From assembly GCF_037325665.1 (NCBI RefSeq), contig NC_090260.1:35004632-35068631 (forward strand): a DNA stretch of 64,000 nucleotides, read 5' to 3'. Shown piece after piece: positions 34,201-48,000 of this stretch. This stretch comes from Littorina saxatilis (lineage: Eukaryota > Mollusca > Gastropoda > Littorinimorpha > Littorinidae). The position numbers were made by a program, and so were the translations under genes. The notes under the pieces are model-generated. The model ran no database searches, was not told the origin of the DNA, and worked only from the letters and a program-made list of their open reading frames with translations. Within the stretch, counting starts at the first letter, position 1, and each line of letters starts with the position of its first letter.

Positions 34201-34420
34201 CGTGACCGAATGACGCGATATACAAACAACGCGTTCATTTGAATCAATAAATTCTCCTCAGAATCCCGTCAGTGAGGTTTGAAGGTGAGTAGTGGAATGT
34301 CCTAAATTAATAAAAAACGCTCGCGCTGGACCCGAGTACTCTTCAGACATTCACACACACACACACACACACACACTCTCTCTCCCTCACTCCTTTTCTC
34401 TCTCCCTCTCTCTCTCTCTT

Positions 34421-34482
<62 letters not shown>

Positions 34483-37400
34483 TACCACATCTCCATTCTA
34501 AAACACGTCAAAATCAAAAGACGACATTCTATTTTCTTACGTCACTATTCTTGGTTTACGGTACCATTCGGCGGCTTTGCTACGAGTATGGCATAGTCTT
34601 GGTTTGCCGAGACCTTGCACCGTTCTATCAGACCGCGAATTCCTCCCACCGCCAAGTCGTTTTTTTGTGGTTTATTTCGCATTTAGGTCCCAGGTAACAT
34701 TATGAAGTTTTAATACGATCAATCGGACCTATTATCAAGTTAGTGTATCAACTTTTGAACGAACTGCGCCCAGTAGTTTCCCAGCAATAAGCTGTTAAGT
34801 CGAAACACACAGACAGACAGACAGACACACAATTAAAGTCTGCTGGACCCTTGTACTAGCGTACTCGGGGATCAACTCTATGGACAGTCCGTAGTGCAGT
34901 TATGTCCCTTGAATGAGCAAGTCAAGTTTCATCGTGAAAACTGACGCTTTTGGCTACAATTTTACATCGGTTTCAACACACTGCCGCGGTTCTTTACGTC
35001 TGCAAAGGCTTATACGTTTTGTTCCTTGGGTTTGGGACACTTTTCTTTATTTTTAACCAAATCGTTGCTGGGTATCGTATGACTATGATTAGAAGCTGGT
35101 ATCGACATCGATGTGCATGTTTTGGGACCGCATGCTTTTGTTCGACCTCAGTTTGTTTATTTCAAACCTTAACCCACGAGTAGTTACGGGGCTTCATTAA
35201 ACAAGCAAGAAAACTGTGTGGGTAATTAATTGAATAGAAAACAGGTTACCATAATCGTTTAAGGAAAGAATAACATTGTGGGCGGCACCAATCAAAACGC
35301 CCATGTCATTCCAAATCATTGACGGACCCGGACATAAAACATTTCTCCATGTTACGACCCCTCCATATAACGACCAAATCTCGGTTACATGTTCAAAGTC
35401 GTTAGACAGAGGTACCACTGTACAGCACAGCAGAAGGGTCAGAGGATTGTACACTGCAGAACAAATGATTTGACCACCAAACAAAAAGGCAACAGGAGAC
35501 AGTGGGACATCTCTCCAAGTCCACTCATGAAGGCAAAGTCCATGGACAGCAGTCGAGCTTCATCACTGACATCAACAACAATACAGGGGTACCTGTGATG
35601 TGAGACCCCTCCAATGAGAGAACACTTCCTGGTGCATACACTCTGACATCTTAACCAAAATATGTCACCAGGCCCACCAGCCATTTAAGAGACCCTTTAA
35701 GCTGGTTCCAAGGACGTCCTTTCATGGCAGTATGGCTGTGCTAATAACCACACCAACATACCTCAGTTCCATCTTTTGGTCCGAAGCCGGCCACCTTGGC
35801 ATCCAGGATGAAGGTGAGCAGGACATTTCTGGCCGCAAGGCGAGTATGCACGATCTGAACAAGAAAGTTTGCTTTGATAATGTGGCATTTCATGATACAG
35901 TGGAACCCCACTTTGATAATGTGGCATTTCATGGTACAGTGGAACCCCACTTTGATAATGTGGCATTTCATGGTACAGTGGAACCCCACTTTGATAATGT
36001 GGCATTTCATGATATAGTGGAACGCCACATTGATAATGTGGCATTTCATGGTACAGTGGAACCCCACTTTGATAATGTGGCATTTCATGGTACAGTGGAA
36101 CCCCACTTTGATAATGTGGCATTTCATGGTACAGTGGCACGCCACTTTGATAATGTGGCATTTCATGGTACAGTGGAACCCCACTTTGATAATGTGGCAT
36201 TTCATGGTACAGTGGAACCCCACTTTGATAATGTGGCATTTCATGGTACAGTGGCACCCCACTTTGATAATGTGGCATTTCATGATGCAGTGGAACGCCA
36301 CTTTGATAATGTGGCATTTCATGGTACAGTGGAACCCCACTTTGATAATGTGGCATTTCATGGTACAGTGGAACCCCACTTTGATAATGTGGCATTTCAT
36401 GATACAGTGGAACCCCACTTTGATAATGTGGCATTTCATGGTACAGTGGAACCCCACTTTGATAATGTGGCATTTCATGGTACAGTGGAACCCCACTTTG
36501 ATAATGTGGCATTTCATGGTACAGTGGAACCCCACTTTGATAATGTGGCATTTCATGGTACAGTGGAACCCCACTTTGATAATGTGGCATTTCATGGTAC
36601 AGTGGCACCCCACTTTGATAATGGGGCATTTCATGATATAGTGGAACCCCACTTTGATAATGTGGCATTTCATGGTACAGAGGAACCCCACTTTGATAAT
36701 GTGGCATTTCATGGTACAGTGGCACCCCACTTTGATAATGTGGCATTTCATGATACAGTGGCACCCCACTTTGATAATGTGGCATTTCATGGTACAGTGG
36801 CACCCCACTTTGATAATGTGGCATTTCATGATACAGTGGCACCCCACTTTGATAATGTGGCATTTCATGATATAGTGGCACCCCACTTTGATAATGGGGC
36901 ATTTCATGATATAGTGGAACACCACTTTGATAATGTGGCATTTCATGATACAGTGGAACGCCACTATGATAATGTGGCATTTCATGGTACAGTGGCACCC
37001 CACTTTGATAATGTGGCATTTCATGATACAGTGGCACCCCACTTTGATAATGTGGCATTTCATGATACAGAGGAACCCCACTTTGATAATGTGGCATTTC
37101 ATGGTACAGTGGCACGCCACTTTGATAATGTGGCATTTCATGGTACAGTGGAACCCCACTTTGATAATGTGGCATTTCATGGTACAGAGGAACCCCACTT
37201 TGATAATGTGGCATTTCATGGTACAGTGGAACCCCACTTTGATAATGTGGCATTTCATGATACAGAGGAACCCCACTTTGATAATGTGGCATTTCATGGT
37301 ACAGTGGCACCCCACTTTGATAATGGGGCATTTCATGATATAGTGGCACCCCACTTTGATAATGTGGCATTTCATGATACAGTGGCACCCCACTTTGATA

Positions 37401-38958
37401 ATGGGGCATTTCATGATATAGTGGAACCCCACTTTGATAATGTGGCATTTCATGGTACAGTGGAACGCCACTTTGATAATGGGGCATTTCATGATATAGT
37501 GGAACCCCACTTTGATAATGTGGCATTTCATGGTACAGTGGCACCCCACTTTGATAATGTGGCATTTCATGGTACAGTGGAACTCCACTTTGATAATGTG
37601 GCATTTCATGGTACAGAGGAACCCCACTTTGATAATGTGGCATTTCATGATACAGTGGAACCCCACTTTGATAATGTGGCATTTCATGGTACAGTGGAAC
37701 TCCACTTTGATAATGTGGCATTTCATGGTACAGTGGCACCCCACTTTGATAATGTGGCATTTCATGGTACAGTGGAACCCCACTTTGATAATGTGGCATT
37801 TCATGGTACAGTGGAACTCCACTTTGATAATGTGGCATTTCATGATACAGAGGAACCCCACTTTGATAATGTGGCATTTCATGGTACAGTGGAACCCCAC
37901 TTTGATAATGTGGCATTTCATGGTACAGTGGAACACCACTTTGATAATGTGGCATTTCATGATACAGTGGCACCCCACTTTGATAATGGGGCATTTCATG
38001 ATATAGTGGAACCCCACTTTGATAATGTGGCATTTCATGATACAGTGGAACCCCACTTTGATAATGTGGCATTTCATGGTACAGTGGAACGCCACGTTTA
38101 AGACCCCCTCAAGACTTTCTGTGTTCTGCATAACGTCATTAGGAAACACCTCCTTTTAAGATCCTCTTCCCTTTTTCAAGATCTGATTATCTTATATTTT
38201 TAGAAGTCTTAAAGGAGGATTTCACAGTGTTTCATGGTAAAAACAAGAATAAAACAGCCACTTTTAGTTTTAACAGGCAGTTCATAATAAATAAAATCCT
38301 GAAGGTGTATTTTCAGACACATGTCATGTGTTTTTGTGCTGTAAACTAAGGCTTCAGGTCTGTATTACCATGAAAAGAAAGATTTCTCTAAACAAACTCA
38401 AGTCTTCTGTGTGAGCATAGTCCATAAACAACCTATACATATAACAAACATTCTCACATACCCATATTTTTAAAATTATTTCAAAGTTACACCAATCCTC
38501 TGGAGTATGACTGCCGTATAATAGTTTTCATTCTGAACCTTGAGAATGAAAAGTGATGTGAGAACATATGTTGTCAATGGCAACATGTAACATGCTTCTC
38601 CTTTTTTCTTCTTTTGAGGGCAGACAACTCATTCAGCAGGATTTACTCAAGAACAGTGCACTGTCAATCACCACACGCACACATACACACACACACACAT
38701 ATGTACAGACTCACACAGACAACTTACAGACACTCACACACATGTACTGATTTGTACACACATGTAGAGAAAACACACACAGACACACACACACAGACAC
38801 ACACACACATGTTCTGATTTGTACACACATGTAGAGAAAACACACACAGACACACACACACAGACACACACACAGACACACACACACAGACACACACACA
38901 GACACAGACACACACACAGACACACACACAGACACACACACACATATAGACAGACACA

Positions 38959-39012
<54 letters not shown>

Positions 39013-42000
39013 AGCAAACACCATCAAGCAATGTATCACTTACCCCTTTAGAGGCCAGGTACTCCATGCCGCAAGCAATGTCTCTACAAAAGCGGTACAG
39101 CTTCTCCACGGTGTCCTCGGTGACCTTGGCCTGGTTTTCCTTGAGCCACTTGTCCAGCTGGCCTGACTCACAGTACTCCAACATCAACACCGGCCCCACT
39201 GCAACACCCGACACCAACACATTCAAACACACAACAATACATGACTCACAGTACTCCATCATCATCACCGGCCCCACTGCAACACCCACCACCAACACAT
39301 TCAAACACAACAATACACGACTCACAGTACTCCACCATCAACACCGGCCCCACTGCAACACCCACCACCAACACATTCAAACACAACAATACACGACTCA
39401 CAGTACTCCACCATCAACACCGGCCCCACTGCAACACCCGACACCAACACATTCAAACACAACAATACACGACTCACAGTACTCCACCATCAACACCGGC
39501 CCCACTGCAACACCCGACACCAACACATTCAAACACAACAATACATGACTCACAGTACTCCACCATCAACACCGGCCCCATTGCAACACCCACCACCAAC
39601 ACATTCAAACACAACAATACACGACTCACTGCACTCCATCATCATCACCGGCCCCACTGCAACACCCACCACCAACACATTCAAACACACAACAATACAC
39701 GACTCACAGTACTCCACCATCATCACCGGCCCCATTGCAACACCCACCACCAACACATTCAAACACACAACAATACACGACTCACAGCACTCCATCATCA
39801 TCACCGGCCCCACTGCAACACCCACCACCAACACATTCAAACACACAACAATACACGACTCACTGCACTCCACCATCAACACCGGCCCCATTGCAACACC
39901 CACCACCAACACATTCAAACACACAACAATACACGACTCACAGCACTCCATCATCATCACCGGCCCCACTGCAACACCCACCACCAACACATTCAAACAC
40001 AACAATACACGACTCACAGCACTCACTGGCCCCATTGCAACACCCACCACCAACACATTCAAACACACAACAATACACGACTCACAGTACTCCACCATCA
40101 TCACCGGCCCCACTGCAACACCCACCACCAACACATTCAAACACAACAATACATGACTCACAGTACTCCATCATCATCACCGGCCCCACTGCAACACCCA
40201 CCACCAACACATTCAAACACAACAATACATGACTCACAGTACTCCACCATCATCACCGGCCCCACTGCAACACCCACCACAAACACATTCAAACACAACA
40301 ATACACGACTCACAGTACTCCACCATCATCACCGGCCCCACTGCAACACCCACCACCAACACATTCAAATACAACAATACACGACTCACAGTACTCCATC
40401 ATCATCACCGGCCCCACTGCAACACCCACCACCAACACATTCAAACACACAACAATACACGACTCACAGCACTCCACCATCATCACCGGCCCCACTGCAA
40501 CACCCACCACAAACACATTCAAACACACAACAATACACGACTCACAGCACTCCATCATCATCACCGGCCCCATTGCAACACCCACCACCAACACATTCAA
40601 ACACACAACAATACACGACTCACAGCACTCCATCATCATCACCGGCCCCACTGCAACACCCACCACAAACACATTCAAACACAACAATACACGACTCACT
40701 GCACTCCATCATCATCACCGGCCCCACTGCAACACCCACCACCAACACATTCAAACACAACAATACACGACTCACAGTACTCCACCATCAACACCGGCCC
40801 AACTGCAACACCCGACACCAACACATTCAAACACAACAATACATGACTCACAGTACTCCACCATCAACACCGGCCCCACTGCAACACCCACCACCAACAC
40901 ATTCAAACACAACAATACACGACTCACAGTACTCCACCATCAACACCGGCACCACTGCAACACCCACCACAAACACATTCAAACACAACAATACACGACT
41001 CACAGTACTCCACCATCATCACCGGCCCCACTGCAACACCCACCACCAACACATTCAAACACAACAATACACGACTCACAGTACTCCACCATCATCACCG
41101 GCCCCATGCACTGCAACACCCAACACCAACTCATTCAAACACAATAATACACGACTTGCAGCACTCACTGGCCCCACTGCAACACCCACCACCAACACAA
41201 TCAAACACACAATACAAAGTGCTCATCCAATTGCTCAAACACCTACACACACAAACAAGCAGCCATTTAGCAAGCAAGCAAACCAACCACTCACACTGTC
41301 AGCACACACTGTCACCATTCCCTGTATAACAACTCACACTGTCTGCACACACTGTCACCATTCCCTGTTTAACAACTCACACTGTCAGCACACACAGTGT
41401 CACCATTCCCTGTATAACCACTCACACTGTCAGCACACACTGTCACCATTCCCTGTATAACAACTCACACTGTCAGCACACACTGTCAACATTCCCTGTA
41501 TAACCACTCACACTGTCAGCACACACTGTCACCATTCCCTGTTTAACCACTCACACTGTCACCATTCCCTGTATAACCACTCACACTGTCACCATTCCCT
41601 GTATAACCACTCACACTGTCAGCACACACTGTCAGCATTCCCTGTATAACCACTCACACTGTCAGCACACACTGTCACCATTTCCTGTATAACCACTCAC
41701 ACTGTCAGCACACACTGTCACCATTTCCTGTATAACCACTCACACTGTCAGCACACATTGTCACCATTCCCTGTATAACAACTCACACTGTCACCATTCC
41801 CTGTATAACAAATTTACTCACACTGTCAGCACACGTACACTGTCACCATTCCCTGTATAACAACTCACACTGTCAGCACATGTACACTGCCACCATGCAT
41901 TCCCTGTATAACAACTCACACCGTCAGCACACACTGTCACCATTCCCTGCATAACAACTAACACAAATACAATTTTCCAATTACATGTACAATGTATTAT

Positions 42001-45000
42001 GACAAGAAAAAAAAAGAAAGGTTAATTTATGGAATGTTTAATTACAGTTGAAATGAAACATTCAAAAGAACTTCTACCTTTCAGTCTTTTGAAGTGGACA
42101 AACAAGACACATTGGATACACAAACAGTGATGAAAAATGATACTGTAACTTATCTGTGAATGTTTTGGCTTCCAGTTGGATGGAGGTAAAATGCTTTCAC
42201 ATAAAAGTTACAGTACCATTTGTCATCACTATTTGTCTGTTGTGTATCTTGCTTTTATCAACTTTTAAGACGGATGGGTTGAAATTCTTCTGAATGTTTT
42301 GTTTGGTCGATAATTCAACTCACAGAAATCGTTGTCCAGCACAGCACCGTGGAACAGTAGAACGTTGCTATGACTACCAACCTTGTTGGCAAAGAACTGA
42401 ATCTTGCTCATCATTGTGTTCACTTCGTTTTGACCAAAGCCGCCTGAAACACGCAGAAAGCGTTTGTTCACCGAGGCCGTCAAACACAGACAAAAGACTT
42501 TCCGATCATTATAAGAGACAAATTTTTATGCAGCCAGAATGTTTGGACCTGCACATATTTTCTATCAAGGTCCAACTGACCTATTATTGTGCTCTGAGTT
42601 TCGGAACAACACTGCACTGCAAATTAAAACAAAAGCAGTCAATATACCGTAGACTGAAAGTGACTCCCCCCTCCTGACACAGTATCACTTTCACCTCAAC
42701 TTTAAAGGCATAATACGAAAGAGAAAAAGCCCTCAAATCAATTCCAAAGTTATATCATTAGATTCTGTGTTACAAATAATGATTGATTTAATTAATTACC
42801 CTACTTGTGGTGTGTTTTTGAGCAAATCATTCCATGTGTGTCTAGATTAATGTACAGTGGATTCCCCAGATTCTTCCCAAACAGGGTCTTTAGCCCCCTT
42901 GAAGGTGAGACTCCCGTCTCCAAGGCAACTTCTCCCTCTGATTTAGTGAACATGTACCCTCCACTTCAACCAGTGCACATGTACCCCTCTCAACCAGTTC
43001 ACATGTACTGTACCCACCTCAGTACAGTTCTCTACGTGTCCTCCACCTCTCCACAATATTGCACCTGTACCCTCCTCTTCACCAGTGTACCTGTCCTTAC
43101 CTTTCAGCACCTTGGCAGCCACAGTGGTGAGCTGTCCATTGTTGCCAGGACGTGACCAGGTAGCACTGTAGATGTCGGCAAACTTGCCCTCTCCGATCTG
43201 GTTGTGCAAGGTAAGCTGGCTGGCCTTCACCTGCCATGGCTGCCGGCTTTCCCAGGTGTGGCCCACAGGCAGGTAGAGGTCCTCGTCATGAACGCTTTGA
43301 GTGTAGGTCTGAACAAAAGGGTACACCCTGGGTTACATTGGTACCTCCTTTTTAAGACCTCCAAAACACTGAGAAAATCACGCTTATCAATGTGCGAGTT
43401 AAGTGAAGTTCTGATTTTCCCAATTTGTTTGAGTTCAGGTTTTATGTATGAAACAGTCTGCTGGTGTGTTGGACATGATGCCTGAGATGAGACAACCTTA
43501 TGAAACAGTCTGCTGGTGTGTTGGACATGATGCCTGAGATGAGACAACCTTATGAAACAGTCTGCTGGTGTGATGGACATAATTATGATGCCTGAGATGA
43601 GACAACCTTATGAAACAATCTGCTGGTGTGTTGGACATGATGCCTGAGATAAAACAACCTTATGAAACAGTCTGCTGGTGTGATGGACATGATGTCTGAG
43701 ATGAGACAACTAGCTTATGAAACAGTCTGCTGGTATGTTGGACATGATGCCTGAGCTTAAGACAACCTTATGAAACAGTCTGCTGGTGTGTTGGACATGA
43801 TGCCTGAGATGAGACAACCTTATGAAACAGTCTGCTGGTGTGATGGACATAATTATGATGCCTGAGATGAGACAACCTTATGAAACAATCTGCTGGTGTG
43901 TTAAATTGCCTCTATTTTTGAGTTGCGCTCAGGTCGAAAAGCAGGAAAGATTGTTCGCGACCCCTCCCACCCGGCAAACCACTTCTTCGAGCCTCTTCCA
44001 TCTGGTAGGCGCTACAGAGCTTTGAAAGCCAGAACTAGTCGCTTTCGCTCTAGCTTCATCCCCCATGCTGTACTGACAACTCCTGAAGTGAAGACGTTGT
44101 AATATACTGTAGTTATAGGATTGGGGGGGGGGGGGGTTCTTTTGTTACTTAGTCCTTTCACTGCATTCCATTACTGTTCTCATAACTTGTGATAGTGGAA
44201 ATATGTGCGATGTGGAATGGTCCTTATTTTTTAGGTGCTGGAGTAGTTCTGTGATGGTAGTAGTTTTGTGCAATGCGACTCTAGGTTCAGGTGCTTGAGT
44301 AGATCTGTGATAGTCTGTTAATACTGTTGTTTTAAACTGTCTAACTGGCTAGATTATGATTATATAATTTTATGTGATGATCTGACTAAATGATAATAAT
44401 TACGTGTACTACTTACTTTTAAATGGATTATAAATTTTAGGTATTGTTCTAGTATTCACTAATGTTGTATTGATATTACTGGCACCCCTTTTAAACTGAT
44501 ATGGTTTTTACCTTTACAAGGCGACGATGTGAATTTGTGATGTAGATATGTGGCTGGTTATGTGTGAGTATGTAAATAATTGTGTGTGTGTGTGTGTGTG
44601 TGTGTGAGTTGTGTCTGTGTGTGCATGACAGTGTAATGTACGTATGTATGCATGCATGGTGATGTGTGTCTGCATATGTGTCTGGTTGGTTTTTATTTTA
44701 TTTTTACCGTGCCGTGCCAAGATGAAATCCTTTTGCAAAATTGGTGAATAAATATCTTGTATCTTGTATCTTGTATGCCTGAGATAAAACAACCTTATGA
44801 AACAGTCTGCTGGTGTGATGGACATATGATGCCTGAGATGAGACAACCTTATGAAACAGTCTGCTGGTGTGATGGACATATGATGCCTGAGATGAGACAA
44901 CCTTATGAAACAGTCTGCTGGTGTGTTGGACATGATGTCTGAGATGAGACAACCTTACGAAACAGTCTGCTGGTGTGTTGGACATGATGCCTGAGATGAG

Positions 45001-48000
45001 ACAACCTTTTGAAACAGTCTAGCTGCTGGTGTGTTGGACATGATGCCTGAGATGAGACAACCTTATGAAAGAGTCTGCTGGTGTGATGGACATATGATGC
45101 CTGAGATGAGACAACCTTATGAAACAGTCTGCTGGTGTGTTGGACATGATGCCTGAGATGAGACAACCTTATGAAACAGTCTGCTGGTGTGTTGGACATA
45201 ATGCCTGAGATGAGACAACCTTATGAAACAGTCTGCTGGTGTGTTGGACATAATGCCTGAGATGAGACAACCTTATGAAACAGTCTAGCTGCTGGTGTGT
45301 TGGACATGATGCCTGAGATGAGACAACCTTATGAAACAGTCTGCTGGTGTGTTGGACATGATACCTGAGATGAGACAACCTTACCACGGCAGCTTTGGGG
45401 GGGGCCACATTCTTTTTGTCCGTGGTGCTGTTTCGTAAGCTGTCCCTCATCTTCCTGAACACCACCGGTCGTCGCTTCATCAGCAGCAACAGCACCACCA
45501 CCACCACCAGCAGCAGGATCCCCACCACCACGCCTGCATGTTTCACACACACACATGCATTCAATTACACTTACATTCACACACCCACACACAGTTTGTG
45601 ACAAAATAACCAATGAATAAATAAAAATATACAATGTCACTGACATATTGCGCACACAGGTACACACAAACACAGGCACACACATAGAAACACTGACAGA
45701 TGCATAATGCTCACTCACCTATACCAACGCCTGCTTTCTGACCCCCAGTGAGACCAACGGGCTGCACTGTCATTGAAAACAAAAAAGTCATTTCTTTCAG
45801 AATCAAATTTAACATAGGTGGCTGATGGTCAGATTCAATTCTTCCTGCCATCTCCTAAAATAACGCACAAGAATGTCCGTAATATTGCCAGCATGCTTGT
45901 TCAAATCGTGGGAAGACGGGCACAGTGGCATTGTGGGTAAGACATTGGCCTCCTAATCCGAAGGTCGTGAGTTCAAATCCTGGCCGAGGCCGCCTGGTGG
46001 ATTAAGGTTGGAGATTTTTCCGATCTCCCAGGTTAACTTATGTGCAGACGTGCTGGTGCCTTATTCCCCTTTGTGTGTATACGCAAGCACAAGACTAAGT
46101 GCGCACGGAAAAGATCCTATAATCCATGTCAGAGTTTGGTGGGTTATAGAAACACGAAAATACCCAGCATGCTTCTCCCGAAATCGGCGTTTGCTGCCTG
46201 AATGGTGGGGTAAAAGGTCATACACGTAAAAATCCACTCATGCAAGAACATGAATGAACATGGGAGTTTCCCCACCATCTCTCTTCTTCTTCTTCTTCTT
46301 CGTTCATGGGCTGCTTAAAGTCCTCAATATGTGCTCACTTCTCATCGCAGCTGGCTTGCAGCAAGTCAGAAGTCGCATGAGATCACGGGAAGGTCAAAAC
46401 TTTCTGTACACAATATGTGCTTACTATACATCGCAGCACGCTTGCAGCAAGAATAAAAGGTGAATTGCAGGAGATTACGGGAAGGTTGCAAGAAGAGCTT
46501 CCAGCAAGGCCTAGCTTTTTTCTATTCGAGTGCATTTTGCTTTGAGGTAACAGACACTTTCTGCAAATAATTCTGTCAGGATTGTCTCTCCCAGTATCTC
46601 CTTAAAGGTCTGTGAAGAGATCAGCAATGTCATTTCATAATGCTGCAAGACACCCATTATAGTTTTAACAGCTATTTCAAGACACCAATTATAGTTTTAA
46701 CAGCTATTTCAAGACACCAATTATAGTTTTAACAGCTATTTCAAGACACCAATTATAGTTTTAACAGCTATTTCAAGACACCAATTATAGTTTTAACAGC
46801 TATTTCAAGACACCAATTATAGTTTTAACAGCTATTTCAAGACACCAATTATAGTTTTAACAGCTATTTCAAGACATTGAAATATCCCAGGACAACAAAA
46901 CACTACTGTGTATCAACAGGTACGGAAGGGGCAATTCCCCCAATCTAACACCTTACTTACATGAGCTGAAGACCAAAGCCTGGCGGTTGCTGTTAATGTT
47001 GCCCACATAAGATGTGTAGAGCTCAATGCGGTATTGTCTCCCTGGCTCCAAATCCACCAAGTCATACCGCTTGGCATCCTTGTGGACTGGCTCCTACAAC
47101 AACAACAAACCCACACTAACAAACAACAACACCCAAGTCATACCGCTTGGCTATATCTTGTGGACTGGCTCCTGCAACAACAAACCCACACTAACAAACA
47201 ACAACACCCAAGTCATACCGCTTGGCATCCTTGTGGACTGGCTCCTGCAACAACAAACCCACACTAACAAACAACAACACTTGACTTGACTAAATGTAAC
47301 AAGTCGCGTAAGGCGAAATTACTACATTTAGTCAAGCTGTGGAACTCACAGAATGAAACTGAACGTAGTCCGCCGCTAGTGCAAAAGGCAGTGAAAGTGA
47401 CGAGCCTGTTTGGCGCTGTAGCGGTTGCGCTGTGCTTCATAGCACGCTTTACTGTACCTCTCTTCGTTTTAACTTTCTGAGCGTGTTTTTAATCCAAACA
47501 TATTATATCTATGTTTTTGGAATCAGGAACCGACAAGGAATAAGATGAAATAGTTTTTAAAACGATTTCGGAAATTTAATTTTAATCATAATTTTTATAT
47601 TTTTAATTTTCAGAGCTTGTTTTTAATCCAAATATAACATATTTATATGTTTTTGAAATCAGAAAATGATGAAGAATAAGATGAACGTAAATTTGGATCG
47701 TTTTATAATTTTTTTAATTTTTTTTTTTTAACAATTTTTAGATTTTTAATGACCAAAGTCATTAATTAATTTTTAAGCCACCATGCTGAAATGCAATACC
47801 AAAGTCCGGCCTGCGTCGAAGATTGCTTGGCCAAAATTTCAATCAATTTGATTGAAAAATGAGGGTGTGACAGTGCCGCCTCAACTTTTACAAAAAGCCG
47901 GATATGACGTCATCAAAGACATTTATCGAAAAAAAGAAAAAAACGTCCGGGGATATCATTCCCAGGAACTCTCATGTCAAATTTCATAAAGATCGGTCCA

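Noticed and set aside
35732-38149. Three overlapping open frames of 770-800 codons on both strands
   Set aside because: The 39-bp unit is a multiple of three without stops in these frames. They overlap a real kinase exon (35762-35854) and carry no domain.
39241-41460. 739-codon plus-strand frame of Thr/His-rich repeats
   Set aside because: Translation of the exon-12-derived array on the wrong strand.
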